Positions 43,935 through 53,005 of a DNA stretch of 53,220 bases are shown piece after piece; the stretch's first letter is position 1, and each line of letters starts with the position of its first letter. The stretch is from Spirogloea muscicola. Its lineage: Eukaryota > Streptophyta > Zygnematophyceae > Spirogloeales > Spirogloeaceae. Where the stretch lies: assembly GCA_009602725.1 (NCBI GenBank), contig WELB01000013.1:870810-924029 (forward strand). The letters are read 5' to 3'. The notes beneath the pieces were generated by a model, which did not search any database, was not told where the DNA came from, and worked only from the letters and a program-made list of their open reading frames with translations. Made by a program: the position numbers and the translations under genes.

Positions 43935-44427
43935 CGGAATGGCGACTAGAGAAGAGGGGCTGGCCCCAAAAAAGAATGGACAAAATCCGGAGCCAAAGAA
44001 GGTGCCGAATAGAAAAAGTACAAAGCAAGACACGAGACGTCAGAGGGAAAGCTAAGTACCCACGAGTGAGCAGCAGCAAGTCCGAGTAAATCGCAGCTGG
44101 GGAAGAGGCATTCCGCCTAGACCCAGATGCAGCAGCCATTGCGCGGCCAGCTCGCGAGTGGACTGCGTGAGCCATGAAGCGCTGGAACGAGACCGACAGC
44201 CGCATGCGAAATACCTGCGCTGGCAAGCCGGCAGCATTGAAGCTGGGCAGCTCCCCTGGCAGACCCGGCCGCCGATCAATGGCCTGCCGGGCAAGCGGCT
44301 GGAGGAGATCCAGCCAGCTACTACCAAAAGCCCCGCGGATGTCAATGGCCAGTGCCGCGAATTCATCACCAGCAGGGTGGTCGGCGTACTTACGCTCCTT
44401 GCCACGGGGCAGAATTTCTTCAACCAC
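43935..44427 (-). mobile_element. Non-LTR retrotransposon C-terminal fragment
   Basis: This is the longest intact coding piece of the family. The minus strand from about 44405 reads KYADHPAGDEFAALAIDIRG, WLDLLQPLARQAIDRRPGLP, FRMRLSVSFQRFMAHAVHSR, AGRAMAAAS and SDLLLLTRGY. The expected stop after Y is a Leu codon. The tail hairpin is collapsed to GGGGCTGGCCCC (43956-43967). The pattern (aliphatic-DxxG, long spacer, R-x-x-LS-x-x-QR, then an Ala-rich end) resembles the extreme C-terminus of algal LINE ORF2 proteins, so assignment to a LINE is from family resemblance; no RT domain is in the window. Confidence 0.7.
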
Positions 44428-44429
44428 TC

Positions 44430-44925
44430 CGGACTTTTGGACCTTCTTTACTCCTATTAGCTGGGCTCTTATAGCGACTGCCTTCTTTTGGAAGAGCTAT
44501 TTCTTCTGACTACTTCTGCTGTTATCACCTCTCATCAGTAGCAGTCGACGGTGGTTGCGTTGGTCCTCGTTTCTGTAACTTGCTCGAGAATAGTGTTTTT
44601 CAAGAACATGCACGGCAGTTGGATGTGCTTCCTGCACATCCTCCCAGAACAGAAGAGGCATAAAGTGCAGCAACTGCAGGTGAACACCACTCCGCATGCA
44701 TGAATATGTGAAACCGCTGAGCTCCAGCCACTCGGCTCGAGGTGACGACATGAGTGGGAGATAGGCCGGCCCGCCCGAGGTAACGACATGACGTCGAGGA
44801 CCACCTGTGCTCGACGTGCTCGCTCACAAGGTGTTTGAGCGTCTATTGGCAGAGGTCACGGAGAGAAGGCGCGCGGTGCACATAAAATTGAAAGGGAGGC
44901 CAATTCTAGCCTTACAAATGACCTG
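44430..44925. other. Unassigned spacer in repeat island
   Basis: No recognised domain, hairpin copy or splice pattern on either strand. It separates two retrotransposon-derived coding fragments. Confidence 0.4.
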
Positions 44926-45300
44926 TTAACTGGGTAATGAGCTGGGTAAGGGGGACACTGAATGATTCCGAGTGAGCACATGCATATCTGACAAGCTATA
45001 CTGAGGCGCCAAACCTCCACCACGGAAGCCATTAGCCTGTGCTAATGCACGACCAGCACGCTGGTGTATCGCGAGTGCCTGGGAGCGTTGTAGACTCAAT
45101 GATAGCCGCATTCTATAGCATGCAACAATGGCTTGCGGGACGCTAGAATGCCCCAAGCTACGCGCCCGACTACGTCGGCGGGCATCGACATGCAGTGCCA
45201 GGCGATGGAGGAGGGAAGACCACTTCATTCCGTAGCCGCCGTAGATGTCCACGGCGCATGGGAAGAAGTGGTCGTCACGGAGAGATAGTTTCGACGTCTT
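44926..45300 (-). pseudogene. Diverged retrotransposon C-terminal fragment
   Basis: The minus strand reads HFFPCAVDIYGGYGMKWSSL, CYRMRLSLSLQRSQALAIHQ, RAGRALAQANG and SDMHVLTRNH. It is clearly homologous to the piece at 43935-44427 but far diverged, and the usual terminal Tyr-stop is lost. A younger tail copy (45323-45412) abuts its upstream side. Confidence 0.7.
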
Positions 45301-45322
45301 GCTCCTTGCGGGCGTGATGGAA

Positions 45323-45412
45323 AGCAAGCGCGGCCAGATTAAGTGGTGGCTGGGAGAGGCCAGCCCAAAGGAATGGACAAGGTCTGAAGGAGCCGGAGTG
45401 CTGAAGGACTGA
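45323..45412 (-). mobile_element. Retrotransposon 3' tail copy
   Basis: It starts on the plus strand with AGCAAGCGCGGCC, contains the hairpin (45348-45366), and is truncated after GGAGTGCTGAAGGACTGA. Confidence 0.8.
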
Positions 45413-45518
45413 TGGGAGCGCCCAGGGTCACTGAGCGGGTCAGGATGTGATGTACAAGCGTAGACGTGCTCTGTACTTAGCCGCTCAGGCCCTCCACCAC
45501 TCAATACACGCATTACGC

Positions 45519-45574
45519 ATGTCGTTTCCCCCCCACCTCCCGCCATCGCCCGAGCTCGCACGCAGCGGCAGCGC

Positions 45575-45613
<39 letters not shown>

Positions 45614-46074
45614 TAGCGGCCGAGGATCGTGCTTGCCTGTCCGCATTGCGACAAAGGCCGCCGCTGGGCCGCGCACGGCGGCGGAGGGCCCCGCGCCGCG
45701 CCCCATCAGCGAGGCGGACGTGCANTCGGCTCCGCTGCGGTGGCAGGCTGCCGGTGCGGGCGCTCAACCAGGCGTCCAAGGATCCGAGGCCGGACGACGG
45801 CGGCGGCGGCGGCGGCGGCGTCAAGGAGGCTGGCGCGCGGCCGCCGCCGCCGCTGCGCCTCCGGCTTTGGGACCGCACCGGCAAGAAGCTGCTGGACGGC
45901 CTCTCGAGGGAGGTGCAGCAGCACATCCTGCTGGAGGAGAGCGACGGCGAGATCAAGGTGCAGGTGGACGTCCTCTTCGTCGTCGTCCTCGTCCCCCTCC
46001 TCGTCGCGCTCTCCCGCCTCGGGCACTACGCCATCTACTTCCTCTTCACGCGCCCCGAGTACATGCAGCTGTAG
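45519..46074 (+). CDS. Unknown protein with C-terminal membrane segment
   Basis: Candidate start ATG at 45519 (MSFPPHLPPSPELARSGS) in a GC-rich, Ala-rich N-terminus. The reading frame is interrupted around the N at 45725. The C-terminal block from about 45758 reads LPVRALNQASKDPRPDD, then LRLRLWDRTGKKLLDGL, SREVQQHILLEESDGEIKV, a hydrophobic stretch (VDVLFVVVLVPLLVAL) and FTRPEYMQL-stop. A splice acceptor (GTGGCAG at about 45751-45757) would bridge the frames, or the N may hide missing sequence. The layout suggests a small protein anchored by one C-terminal helix. I do not recognise the family. Confidence 0.55.
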
Positions 46075-46892
46075 CTTGCGGCTTTAGATGACGCCTCATT
46101 AGTGTGAGGATTGGTGACTGTGTCGTAGAACATTGCTTGCGAGGGTAGCCTTGCGAGCAGCAGCATTGGTCTAGCAGCTATCGTGCGTAGCTCGTGTATA
46201 GCCAGGCTGGGTGACCGTGGTTCGTCGGTCTCGGCCACTATGCAGGGTGCTTGATAAGCCCTGTCAGGCTCATTGCTGTTCATTAGCAGCCAGATAGTAG
46301 TGTTTCTCACGTTGTGGTATGTGCTGATCAACACACAGGTTGCTTGTTGCTTGTTGTCTAAGTATTTGATTCTCTCAGTATGACAACGAAATGCATACCC
46401 ACCTGGCAGTACTGCAGAGAGTAATGTGCAGAGTAGTTGATTGACAACTTGGCATAGTGGAGTTGGAGTCTCATCATTATTCTGGCCTGCGAATTGGCCT
46501 CCCAACTTGGGCATCCCACCTCAGAACAGCAGCAATGACCTCTTATGCATAGACTTTGATCATGTACTCCTCTAAGAAGTACACTGGCCATTCCATCAGC
46601 TCATCGTTCCCAGCACTAACAGCAGGCTGCTGCAACAGCCGTGCCCAATTGTACGAATAGTAATTACTTCCAATGAGAGTAGGATGCAGATAATCAGCTC
46701 AGTCGAGCTACCCATGACCTGTTAGACCTGTTAGAGTCCGACTCTTCAAATCATTGTGATAAGCGACTGTGCACTGCGTGCCCCAGGGCGGCATAGCCAG
46801 GCCCGCAAGGGACAGTCCAATGCTGTGCAACTGAGCTTGCACTCGTGGCGGGGGCTTTGAGGCTCATTCATAGACAGCACAGCGGCCTCAGC
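46075..46892. other. Intergenic stretch between convergent genes
   Basis: AT-richer sequence; only weak minus-strand frames (46035-46514) without motifs. It should contain the 3' UTRs of the unknown + gene and of MED25; no clear TGTAA close to either stop was found. Confidence 0.45.
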
Positions 46893-49800
46893 CTACGAGA
46901 AGCCATGGGTTGGCAAGCTGCCAAGACCCTGCATCACCTGTCCTTGCCGGAACTGATGCTGCTGCTGCTGCTGCTGCTGCGACTGCTGCTGCTGCTGCTG
47001 CTGCTGTGACTGCTGCTGATGGAGCTGGCCATAACCTTGCTGAACTGCCTTATAGCCCTGGCCTCCGACTGTGCCTCCAGCTTGCTGGTTGGATGATGGC
47101 TGCCCTCCAGAGTTGGGGCGGAAAATGACCATATCCTGCACATGCAGGTGAATCCATTGTATGTCGTGATCAAGCTATTTTGGCATGGGCTCAATGAGCA
47201 GATTGGTAGCAAGTTCAGGCATGACTGTGTCCATGTCATCAGTGGAAGGTGCTGTCTGACACCATTGTCAGAACCGTGTAGAACGTAACCCGGGCACAGT
47301 GCATCAGTGCATTCTCACAGCTTGTAACCCTGCACGACTGCTCTTCATGCTTCACTATTGAGACAGTGGAGCAAGCAGATCAACTTTGCCTGCTGTGACA
47401 GGCCTGCACAATAGAAGCAAGCCACTAAAACATGCTCACCTTTGGAAATAGCATCCCAATCATTCGACCGGGTCTATTAGGGGCTGCAGCCAGCAAAAGA
47501 GTGTGTGATGGAAGCTGGATGACTGCACACTGAAAAAACGCGGGCATACATGTTGGAAGTAAGGACACACAACAGCTCAGTGACACCTGCATGTGTAGAG
47601 TATGAGTATGACTGGAAGATGGTGTAAAACTTGTCAGCTCTCATGGGATCGTATTTTAAGGATGCACGCCGATAGCTTTGCCCTGCTGCGTCCTTCGTCT
47701 TCAGCGCGGGATTCAGCTAAAACAGGCTGAGTAGTGGCTAGCATGACAATCTCACTCGAACCATACCAGCTTCCTCTCGGCCATCTGGGATAAGAACCCG
47801 TGTTGTTGGAGGGGCTTGAAAATGAGAAGCTCGGCCTTGCCCTGGTACTCCCTATTCATGAATCCAGGGTAATTACAATGCTACAGAAGACTGCCGCACA
47901 CAAGATGAAATTTTTTCTGAGCCCTGACACATCCTTTGCTAGGCTTGCGACGCTAATCAGGTACACAGAAACACAGTCCATACTTGCTGTTCATGTAGTC
48001 CTTGTTGATGAGGCGCATGATCTGCATCGTAGGAGGCCAATCATCTGCCAACCTGCAATCAGTACAAGCTGGGGCATCAAATGAAGCATGAATCTCAGAA
48101 CGTACCCTTACACCTGGGCTTCAATTCCAGAGACAAACTCATATGTCATCACTAGAAGACAACCAATCTCACTTGGCAGCTGATGTTGCTTGCGCGTAGC
48201 CCTGCAAGTAGGCACATGAAGCAGAGGTTAGCAATCCAAGAAGCAGGGAAAGCTGTGGCAGGAGTGCGCTTGGCTGCACAGCAGCCGCAGTGCTTGCAAG
48301 CTCAACCATGATCATCTCCTTGCCAAGAGTGAGTGCCAACCACATAGCAAACGCAAAATAATTCAAGGGAGATTCCACCTGCATTTTGCAGAGAGCAACA
48401 GGCTGCCCCTGCCTCTGTCCAGCCAGGAGACCCTGCAGGTCACTCACAGGGTCAAAAGAGAGTGAGCGCACACAAGCAAAGCAATGTGCATGTTGGTCCA
48501 TGGTGGGTCCCAGGAACCCACCTAAAGACAATACGTCATTTAGGTGACATTGTGGACATCCATTTGAGAGGCTGTTTCAGATTCTGATGCCTGCCAGTGC
48601 CAGGTCTTGCCTTGTCTTGTGAATGAAAGAAAGAAGAACTGCATGGACGATGTGATCCAAAATTCTGGGCGCCCTCACCTCCCAAATTATGGTATGTTTG
48701 TTATATCCCGTGCCAGGGGCCTGCTGCTGGGGCACCTGCTGCTGCGTCACGTGCTGCTGCATGCCCGGGGTCACAGTGGACGAGCCGGCCAGGCCCCCAA
48801 GCTCAGGCGCCATCAAGCCCTGGCTGCTCAGGCCCCCCAGGTTCGCCATCATGCCGTGGCCGCCGAGCTGCCCGGATTCTGGCGTGGGCACCACCCCGGG
48901 CGTCGGCATCATGGTCGACGTCTGCACCATCCCCGGCGTCGGCACCATGCTGGACGTCGACACCAGGCCAGGTGTCGGCATCATGCCGGGCGTGGGGACC
49001 ATTGTCGAGAGCGTGCCCATGTTGCCCATCCCCAGGCCCTGGCCCTGGCTGCCGCCCAGCCGCGTCGAGGCCATGGACGGCTGGCTCAACGCCGCCTGAT
49101 TGACGCCGGGAAGCGGGCCGGCCTTGCCGTAACCGCCGGCACCTTGGGCCAGTCCCATGCCCGCGCCGCCGGCTTGACCAAGCCCCACGCCGCCGGGCTG
49201 GCCCATGCGCATCATGTTCTGGCCCATGCCCAGGTTGCCCTGCGCCATGCCCACCTGCTGCGGCACGCCCATGTTGCCCTGGCCCAGGCTGCCGAGGCTG
49301 CCCTGCGTCATGGCGGCGCCCTGGCCCATGCCGTAGAGGCCGACATTGGCGGTGTCGGCAGCACCCATGCCCATGCCCACGTCCGCCAGCGCCGCTGCAT
49401 CCTTCAGGCCGCTGACGCCGACGCCCTGGTTGCTGCCAAGGTGGCTCAAGTCCATCATGCCCAGGCCGCTTGGCCCCAAATGGAAGGGCTGCTGCGACAG
49501 ATTGGACAAGGCTGTCCCCTGCGATGACATCGACGGCGTCGGCGACCCTGCTGCCTCTCGAGGAGGCCTGATCTGAGGTGCGCCTGCACTGCTGGCGGAG
49601 ATTGGCTGCATCTGCGGCATGTGGGGAACGCCCAGTCCGAGCTCCTGTGCATTGATTGGCAGAATATACAATTTAGCTAGTGTTCAAAGAGTGATGTTGA
49701 CAATGTCAAAAGAAGGCATACTATGACTGCTGTGCATGTGGTGTGTGAACTACCTAACATCATCTGCTTCGCAGACAAGCAGGCCCAAACTGAACGAAGA

Positions 49801-52160
49801 CTGGGGTGCAGCAACGAAGCACCTTCTTCACGGAGGCTCCCATTGGAAGCGCTCCTGGCGGACGTACTTGCGGAGCTATAAGACAGTGACAGAATTCTCC
49901 GAGGACGGGGTAAGAAACTTCTGCAGTGCGCCCTCCTCACATGCAAATGTGCATCAAGATTGGCGAGCCGCTTCTGAGAGTTGTGTTGTGTATATTGCTG
50001 ATGGATAATAGGGAAATGGATGCAAAAGCATAAGGTTGGTCCTCCGTGATCATATACATACGTGACTGAAAGCGATCCGCTTGTAAGGCTCCCACAGGGG
50101 GCCCTCCCATCTGGGCGCCCAGCAGCGCCGGCTGGGGAGGCGCGGGCAGCGGCGGGGCCTGGCTCGCAACGGCCACCTGGCCCTGGAGTGCCCCGTCAGT
50201 GGCCCTGGTGGCCGGCGGAGCGCCGGTGACACGGTGCAGTGCGACCCGCGCCGCCAGGAAGCCCTCGGAGAGGAGGACGAGGTGCTGAGGGTACTGCTTG
50301 AGCGCGTCCGCCATGGGCTCCGCACTTCGCAGGTTCCTCTTGCCCTGAGTGAAGCAGGAAATCTGAGGCATTTAGACACGGAAGATAAGGGCACACATGG
50401 AAACGTGACGCAGATCACTGCGCAGCAAGTTGCTGGCGATCAACACCGATGACTGGCTGACAAAAACAATGTTAGCTCAGAGGGACACAAATTTTTCACC
50501 TAAGTGCGGCGTAAATTGGGTGCATAACATTTTCCACTAGGACCATCATGCCATGCATGCACTGCAGTGCAGGGTGACGCAACCAACAGTGCAGTACATG
50601 CCAAGCCAAGGCCAAAGATGTCTTCTGGCATGACCTTGTTGTACACTTCCTTGAGGGCCTGGATTTGCCGCGGAGCGATGATGGACAGGCTCACTGCGCA
50701 CTGCACAGGGCAGGTCGACACGAGACCATTTAGACGAAGAAGAATGATAATCGGCCATTTGGGCTAGAAGCCCTCCTTCACTTGCGTACAACAGCGCCCT
50801 TTTGCCTGGGATGAGGGGGAGCTCAGTGTACATCACTGCTTGGAGGGGTGACAGCAGAGGCAGGGAGCCAGCATTTGCGTGGTCTTGTCCAGATTCAGTT
50901 GCACTTTCAGAGGGAGTGGCAAAGAATGTAGGGCTCAAGAAGATTCTTCAGAGCTTGAGGCCGCAAGACAAGAGGTCTAAGGGTCCTGGTTCAGAGGGTC
51001 TTGGGCTCGGGTTTGAGAGAAAGTTGGGGGCGTAGTTAGTGGACCGATTTGTTTAGGCCATTGCTTGGACAGGCTCAAGCACCTGCGCAAAGGCCTGGCC
51101 CAGCGTCACGGCGTCCGCGAGCCACCACTGCTCAATGCCGTCCGTTGGGGGCGCGTTACCTGAGCAGGCGGGCTCAAGCTCCATGAGCTCGCAGGCCTGC
51201 CTTTGTGATGGCTGTGATCAATGTGGTCTGCAACTATGGAGGACAAGAACGGCCGAGCAGGCTGACCTGCCAGGGCCAGAACTGGCGGGCGGGCGATTGG
51301 TGTGGCCAGCTTGCGCGGGCCCGAAGCCGAGACGAGGACCACGTGCTTCTGGCGCTCGATGCCTTGCTGTGGCGGCGGCGTCACCACCGGGCCGGGGCAG
51401 CAGAGCTGCAGTGCCGAGCAGCCAGCACCAGAGAGGCGCAGGCATGTCACGACTCTCGGATGCGGCAATCAGGTGGAAAGGCTTGCAAGAGCACGTCCAC
51501 TGACCAGCAGCGCCTCAGCCAGAGCCTCGGCAATGGGAGCCTCGCCGGAGCCGCCGCCGGAGAACGCGAGCGTGTCCAGCCAGCCGGAGAAGACGTCGAG
51601 GTCCAGCGTCCAGCCACTCTGCTGCATCATGCACTCTGCGAGAGCGCAAGCAGCGGCACGACAGGCCGCAGGCGCACAATTGAGTCTACGCTTCTCCAGG
51701 TCCTTCTCCTCTTCTTGAGTACTCCTCCCTCCTCCAACCCGAACCCTAACCCTAAAACCCCAAACAATGAATCCTAAACCCTAAAGCGCTACAGGATGTG
51801 GAGCAGGGCATGGAGGTGAGCGACAAAGGGGCGGCGAGTGGCTGAAGGGCGGCCGCTCCCACCCGAGTGCAGGCCATAGTTGTGGAAGACGATGAGCGCC
51901 ATCTCGCCCGGCGGGACTTGCAGCTTCTGCGCGGGCTCACCACCGGCGCTCGCCCGTCAAGGGCGCTCAGCCGAGGGATGCAGCCATGGCCAGACGGCCA
52001 GGCTGCGGCTCGTTCTGCCGCAGGCGTGGCTGCAGCGCAGCTCACCTGGCCCGCATTGTCGTACCCAGCGAAGGCCCTGCAGGACCGCGCAGCGCCAGGG
52101 CTCAGGCGCGGCGGCGCGAGGCAGTCCTCCTGTCAGCTCTGGCGCACGAAGGAGTGCGGC

Positions 52161-52191
<31 letters not shown>

Positions 52192-52326
52192 GCGGCGGCG
52201 GCGGCAAAGGCGGCAAAGGCGGCACCTCGCGATCTTGTCGACGTACTCGCGGCGCAGGAGCGGCCACGCGGCGCCCAGGGCGGCGTTGCCCTCCACCACG
52301 AGCACCAGCTGGCGCTGGGCCACCAT
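46893..52326 (-). CDS. MED25: Mediator complex subunit 25 (MED25/PFT1)
   Basis: Start ATG at 52326 (MVAQRQLVLVVEGNAALGA). Exons kept in phase: 52326-52226, 52076-52046, 51926-51863 (GEMALIVFHNYGLHSG), 51635-51505 (MQQSGWTLDLDVFSGWLDTL) and from 51405 (QKHVVLVSASGP). These form the N-terminal von Willebrand A-like domain that docks on Mediator, continuing at about 50720 (CAVSLSIIAPRQIQALKEVY). A Gly/Met-rich linker follows (about 49650-48690). The ACID/PTOV domain reads LLAGQRQGQPVALCKMQ, DDWPPTMQIMRLINKDYMNS, QQHGFLSQMAERKL, CAVIQLPSHTLLLAAAP and RMIGMLFPK. It ends in a Gln-rich tail with stop at 46893-46895. MED25 ACID binds transcriptional activators. The arrangement matches plant MED25 from end to end. 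The start lies only 66 nt beyond an unrelated exon. Confidence 0.93.
46956..47019 (-). repeat. CAG repeat encoding polyGln in MED25
   Basis: Two CTG runs on the plus strand, separated by GACTG or similar, encode QQQQ blocks with Ser interruptions in the MED25 tail. PolyGln at this position is usual for plant MED25. Confidence 0.9.
48895..49025 (-). repeat. MPTPG-type repeats in MED25 linker
   Basis: Minus-strand translation gives six close units of the type M-(V/M)-P-T-P-G: MVPTPGMMPTPG, MVPTPG, MMPTPGVVPTPE with STS spacers. DNA units follow the same period, indicating tandem duplication. Confidence 0.85.
51742..51785 (-). repeat. Interstitial telomeric repeat in MED25 intron
   Basis: AACCCTAACCCTAAAACCCC, then CCTAAACCCTAAAG with an interruption. 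In the transcript it reads as TTTAGGG units, about 110 nt upstream of the acceptor at 51636. Confidence 0.9.
52156..52224 (-). repeat. CCG tract in first intron of MED25
   Basis: GGC run on the plus strand (CCG in the transcript) beginning right after the donor of exon 1 at 52226. Confidence 0.9.
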
Positions 52327-52392
52327 GGCTCACGCCGCCGCCACCGCCGCCGCTGCCGCCGCCGCGGGCGCCAGAGCCGCCACGTCGAGTAC

Positions 52393-52467
52393 CTGGTACG
52401 GCACGGGGTGCTGCGACTTGACCTCGAATGTGACGGCCTGGCAGTGGCAGGACCCCTCGAGCAGCAT
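52393..52467 (-). CDS. Isolated first exon of a GFA/CENP-V-type protein
   Basis: ATG at 52467 opens a 25-codon exon, MLLEGSCHCQAVTFEVKS and QHPVPYQ, ending at CAG followed by GTACTC. This is the N-terminus of GFA-domain proteins (glutathione-dependent formaldehyde-activating enzyme family, also CENP-V), in which the CHC pair binds zinc and is followed by a conserved C-Y-C-S-x-C-R-K segment. That next segment is not found anywhere downstream on this strand. MED25 starts 66 nt further on. Reading through the donor gives an Ala run and a stop before the MED25 ATG, so no simple fusion results. It could be a gene remnant, an exon copied here, or a sign of misassembly. Confidence 0.65.
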
Positions 52468-52604
52468 CTTCCGGCGGCGGCGGCGGCGGCGGCGGCGGAG
52501 GTCGCGGCGGCAAACGCGGCGGTTTTGGCCGGGGACAGTTGTCCCTCGGCACGGAGGTCCTCCTCCGGAACTCGAAGCCCAGTGGCTGTGATGATTCCAA
52601 ACTG

Positions 52605-52650
52605 ATTCCATTCTTTTGGGCTGGCCTCTCACAGCCACCAGTCAAGTTGG
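52605..52650 (+). mobile_element. Short retrotransposon tail fragment
   Basis: ATTCCATTCTTTTGGGCTGG, then CCTCTCACAGCCACCAGT, matches the tail hairpin region. Sequence then diverges before the usual terminus. It lies upstream of the GFA-like exon. Confidence 0.7.
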
Positions 52651-52829
52651 AAGCGGTGTTCTCTCTAAATCCAATCCTTAGGCCAAAACCTCGCCTCGCC
52701 CCCGAGAAAACAGATATAGCTCTTCCAATCTGGGGAAGGGGCGCGTTGCGTGTGATAGTGTGCAATGAGAAGAGGCAGGCCTAAAGCCAATGCACTGTTC
52801 AGGCATTGCAAGACAAACGGCTGCGAGAA
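52651..52829. other. Short spacer, nothing recognised
   Basis: No domain, repeat copy or splice pattern seen. Confidence 0.4.
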
Positions 52830-52935
52830 GAAGTTGCTCTCAAAATGTGGGCAAGGGCTGTGACAAGCCAGCCCGAACAAAGTTTGGACAAGGTTCGAAG
52901 GGGCCAAACTACGAAGGAGCCAGAAGCGCTATCTC
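52830..52935 (-). mobile_element. Retrotransposon tail copy, diverged
   Basis: On the plus strand GGGCTGTGACAAGCCAGCCC (52855-52874) is followed by TTTGGACAAGGTTCGAAGG and GGAGCCAGAAGCGCT. It resembles the copy at 41455-41545 most. Confidence 0.7.
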
Positions 52936-53005
52936 AGAACGCTCACCCGATTGCTTTCTGTATGTGGTCAGTGTAAGGAAGACAACACTCGACCTGCAGC
53001 AAACA

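Noticed and set aside
40039-45412. GGGCTGG hairpin repeats as a CRISPR-like array
   Set aside because: Spacing is irregular, orientation mixed, copies vary in length and carry coding ends of a retroelement; the host is eukaryotic.
48607-49527. Plus-strand open frame of 306 codons opposite the MED25 linker
   Set aside because: His/Arg/Ala-rich mirror frame of a GC-rich Gly/Met-coding exon; the minus strand has MED25 domains on both sides in continuous order.
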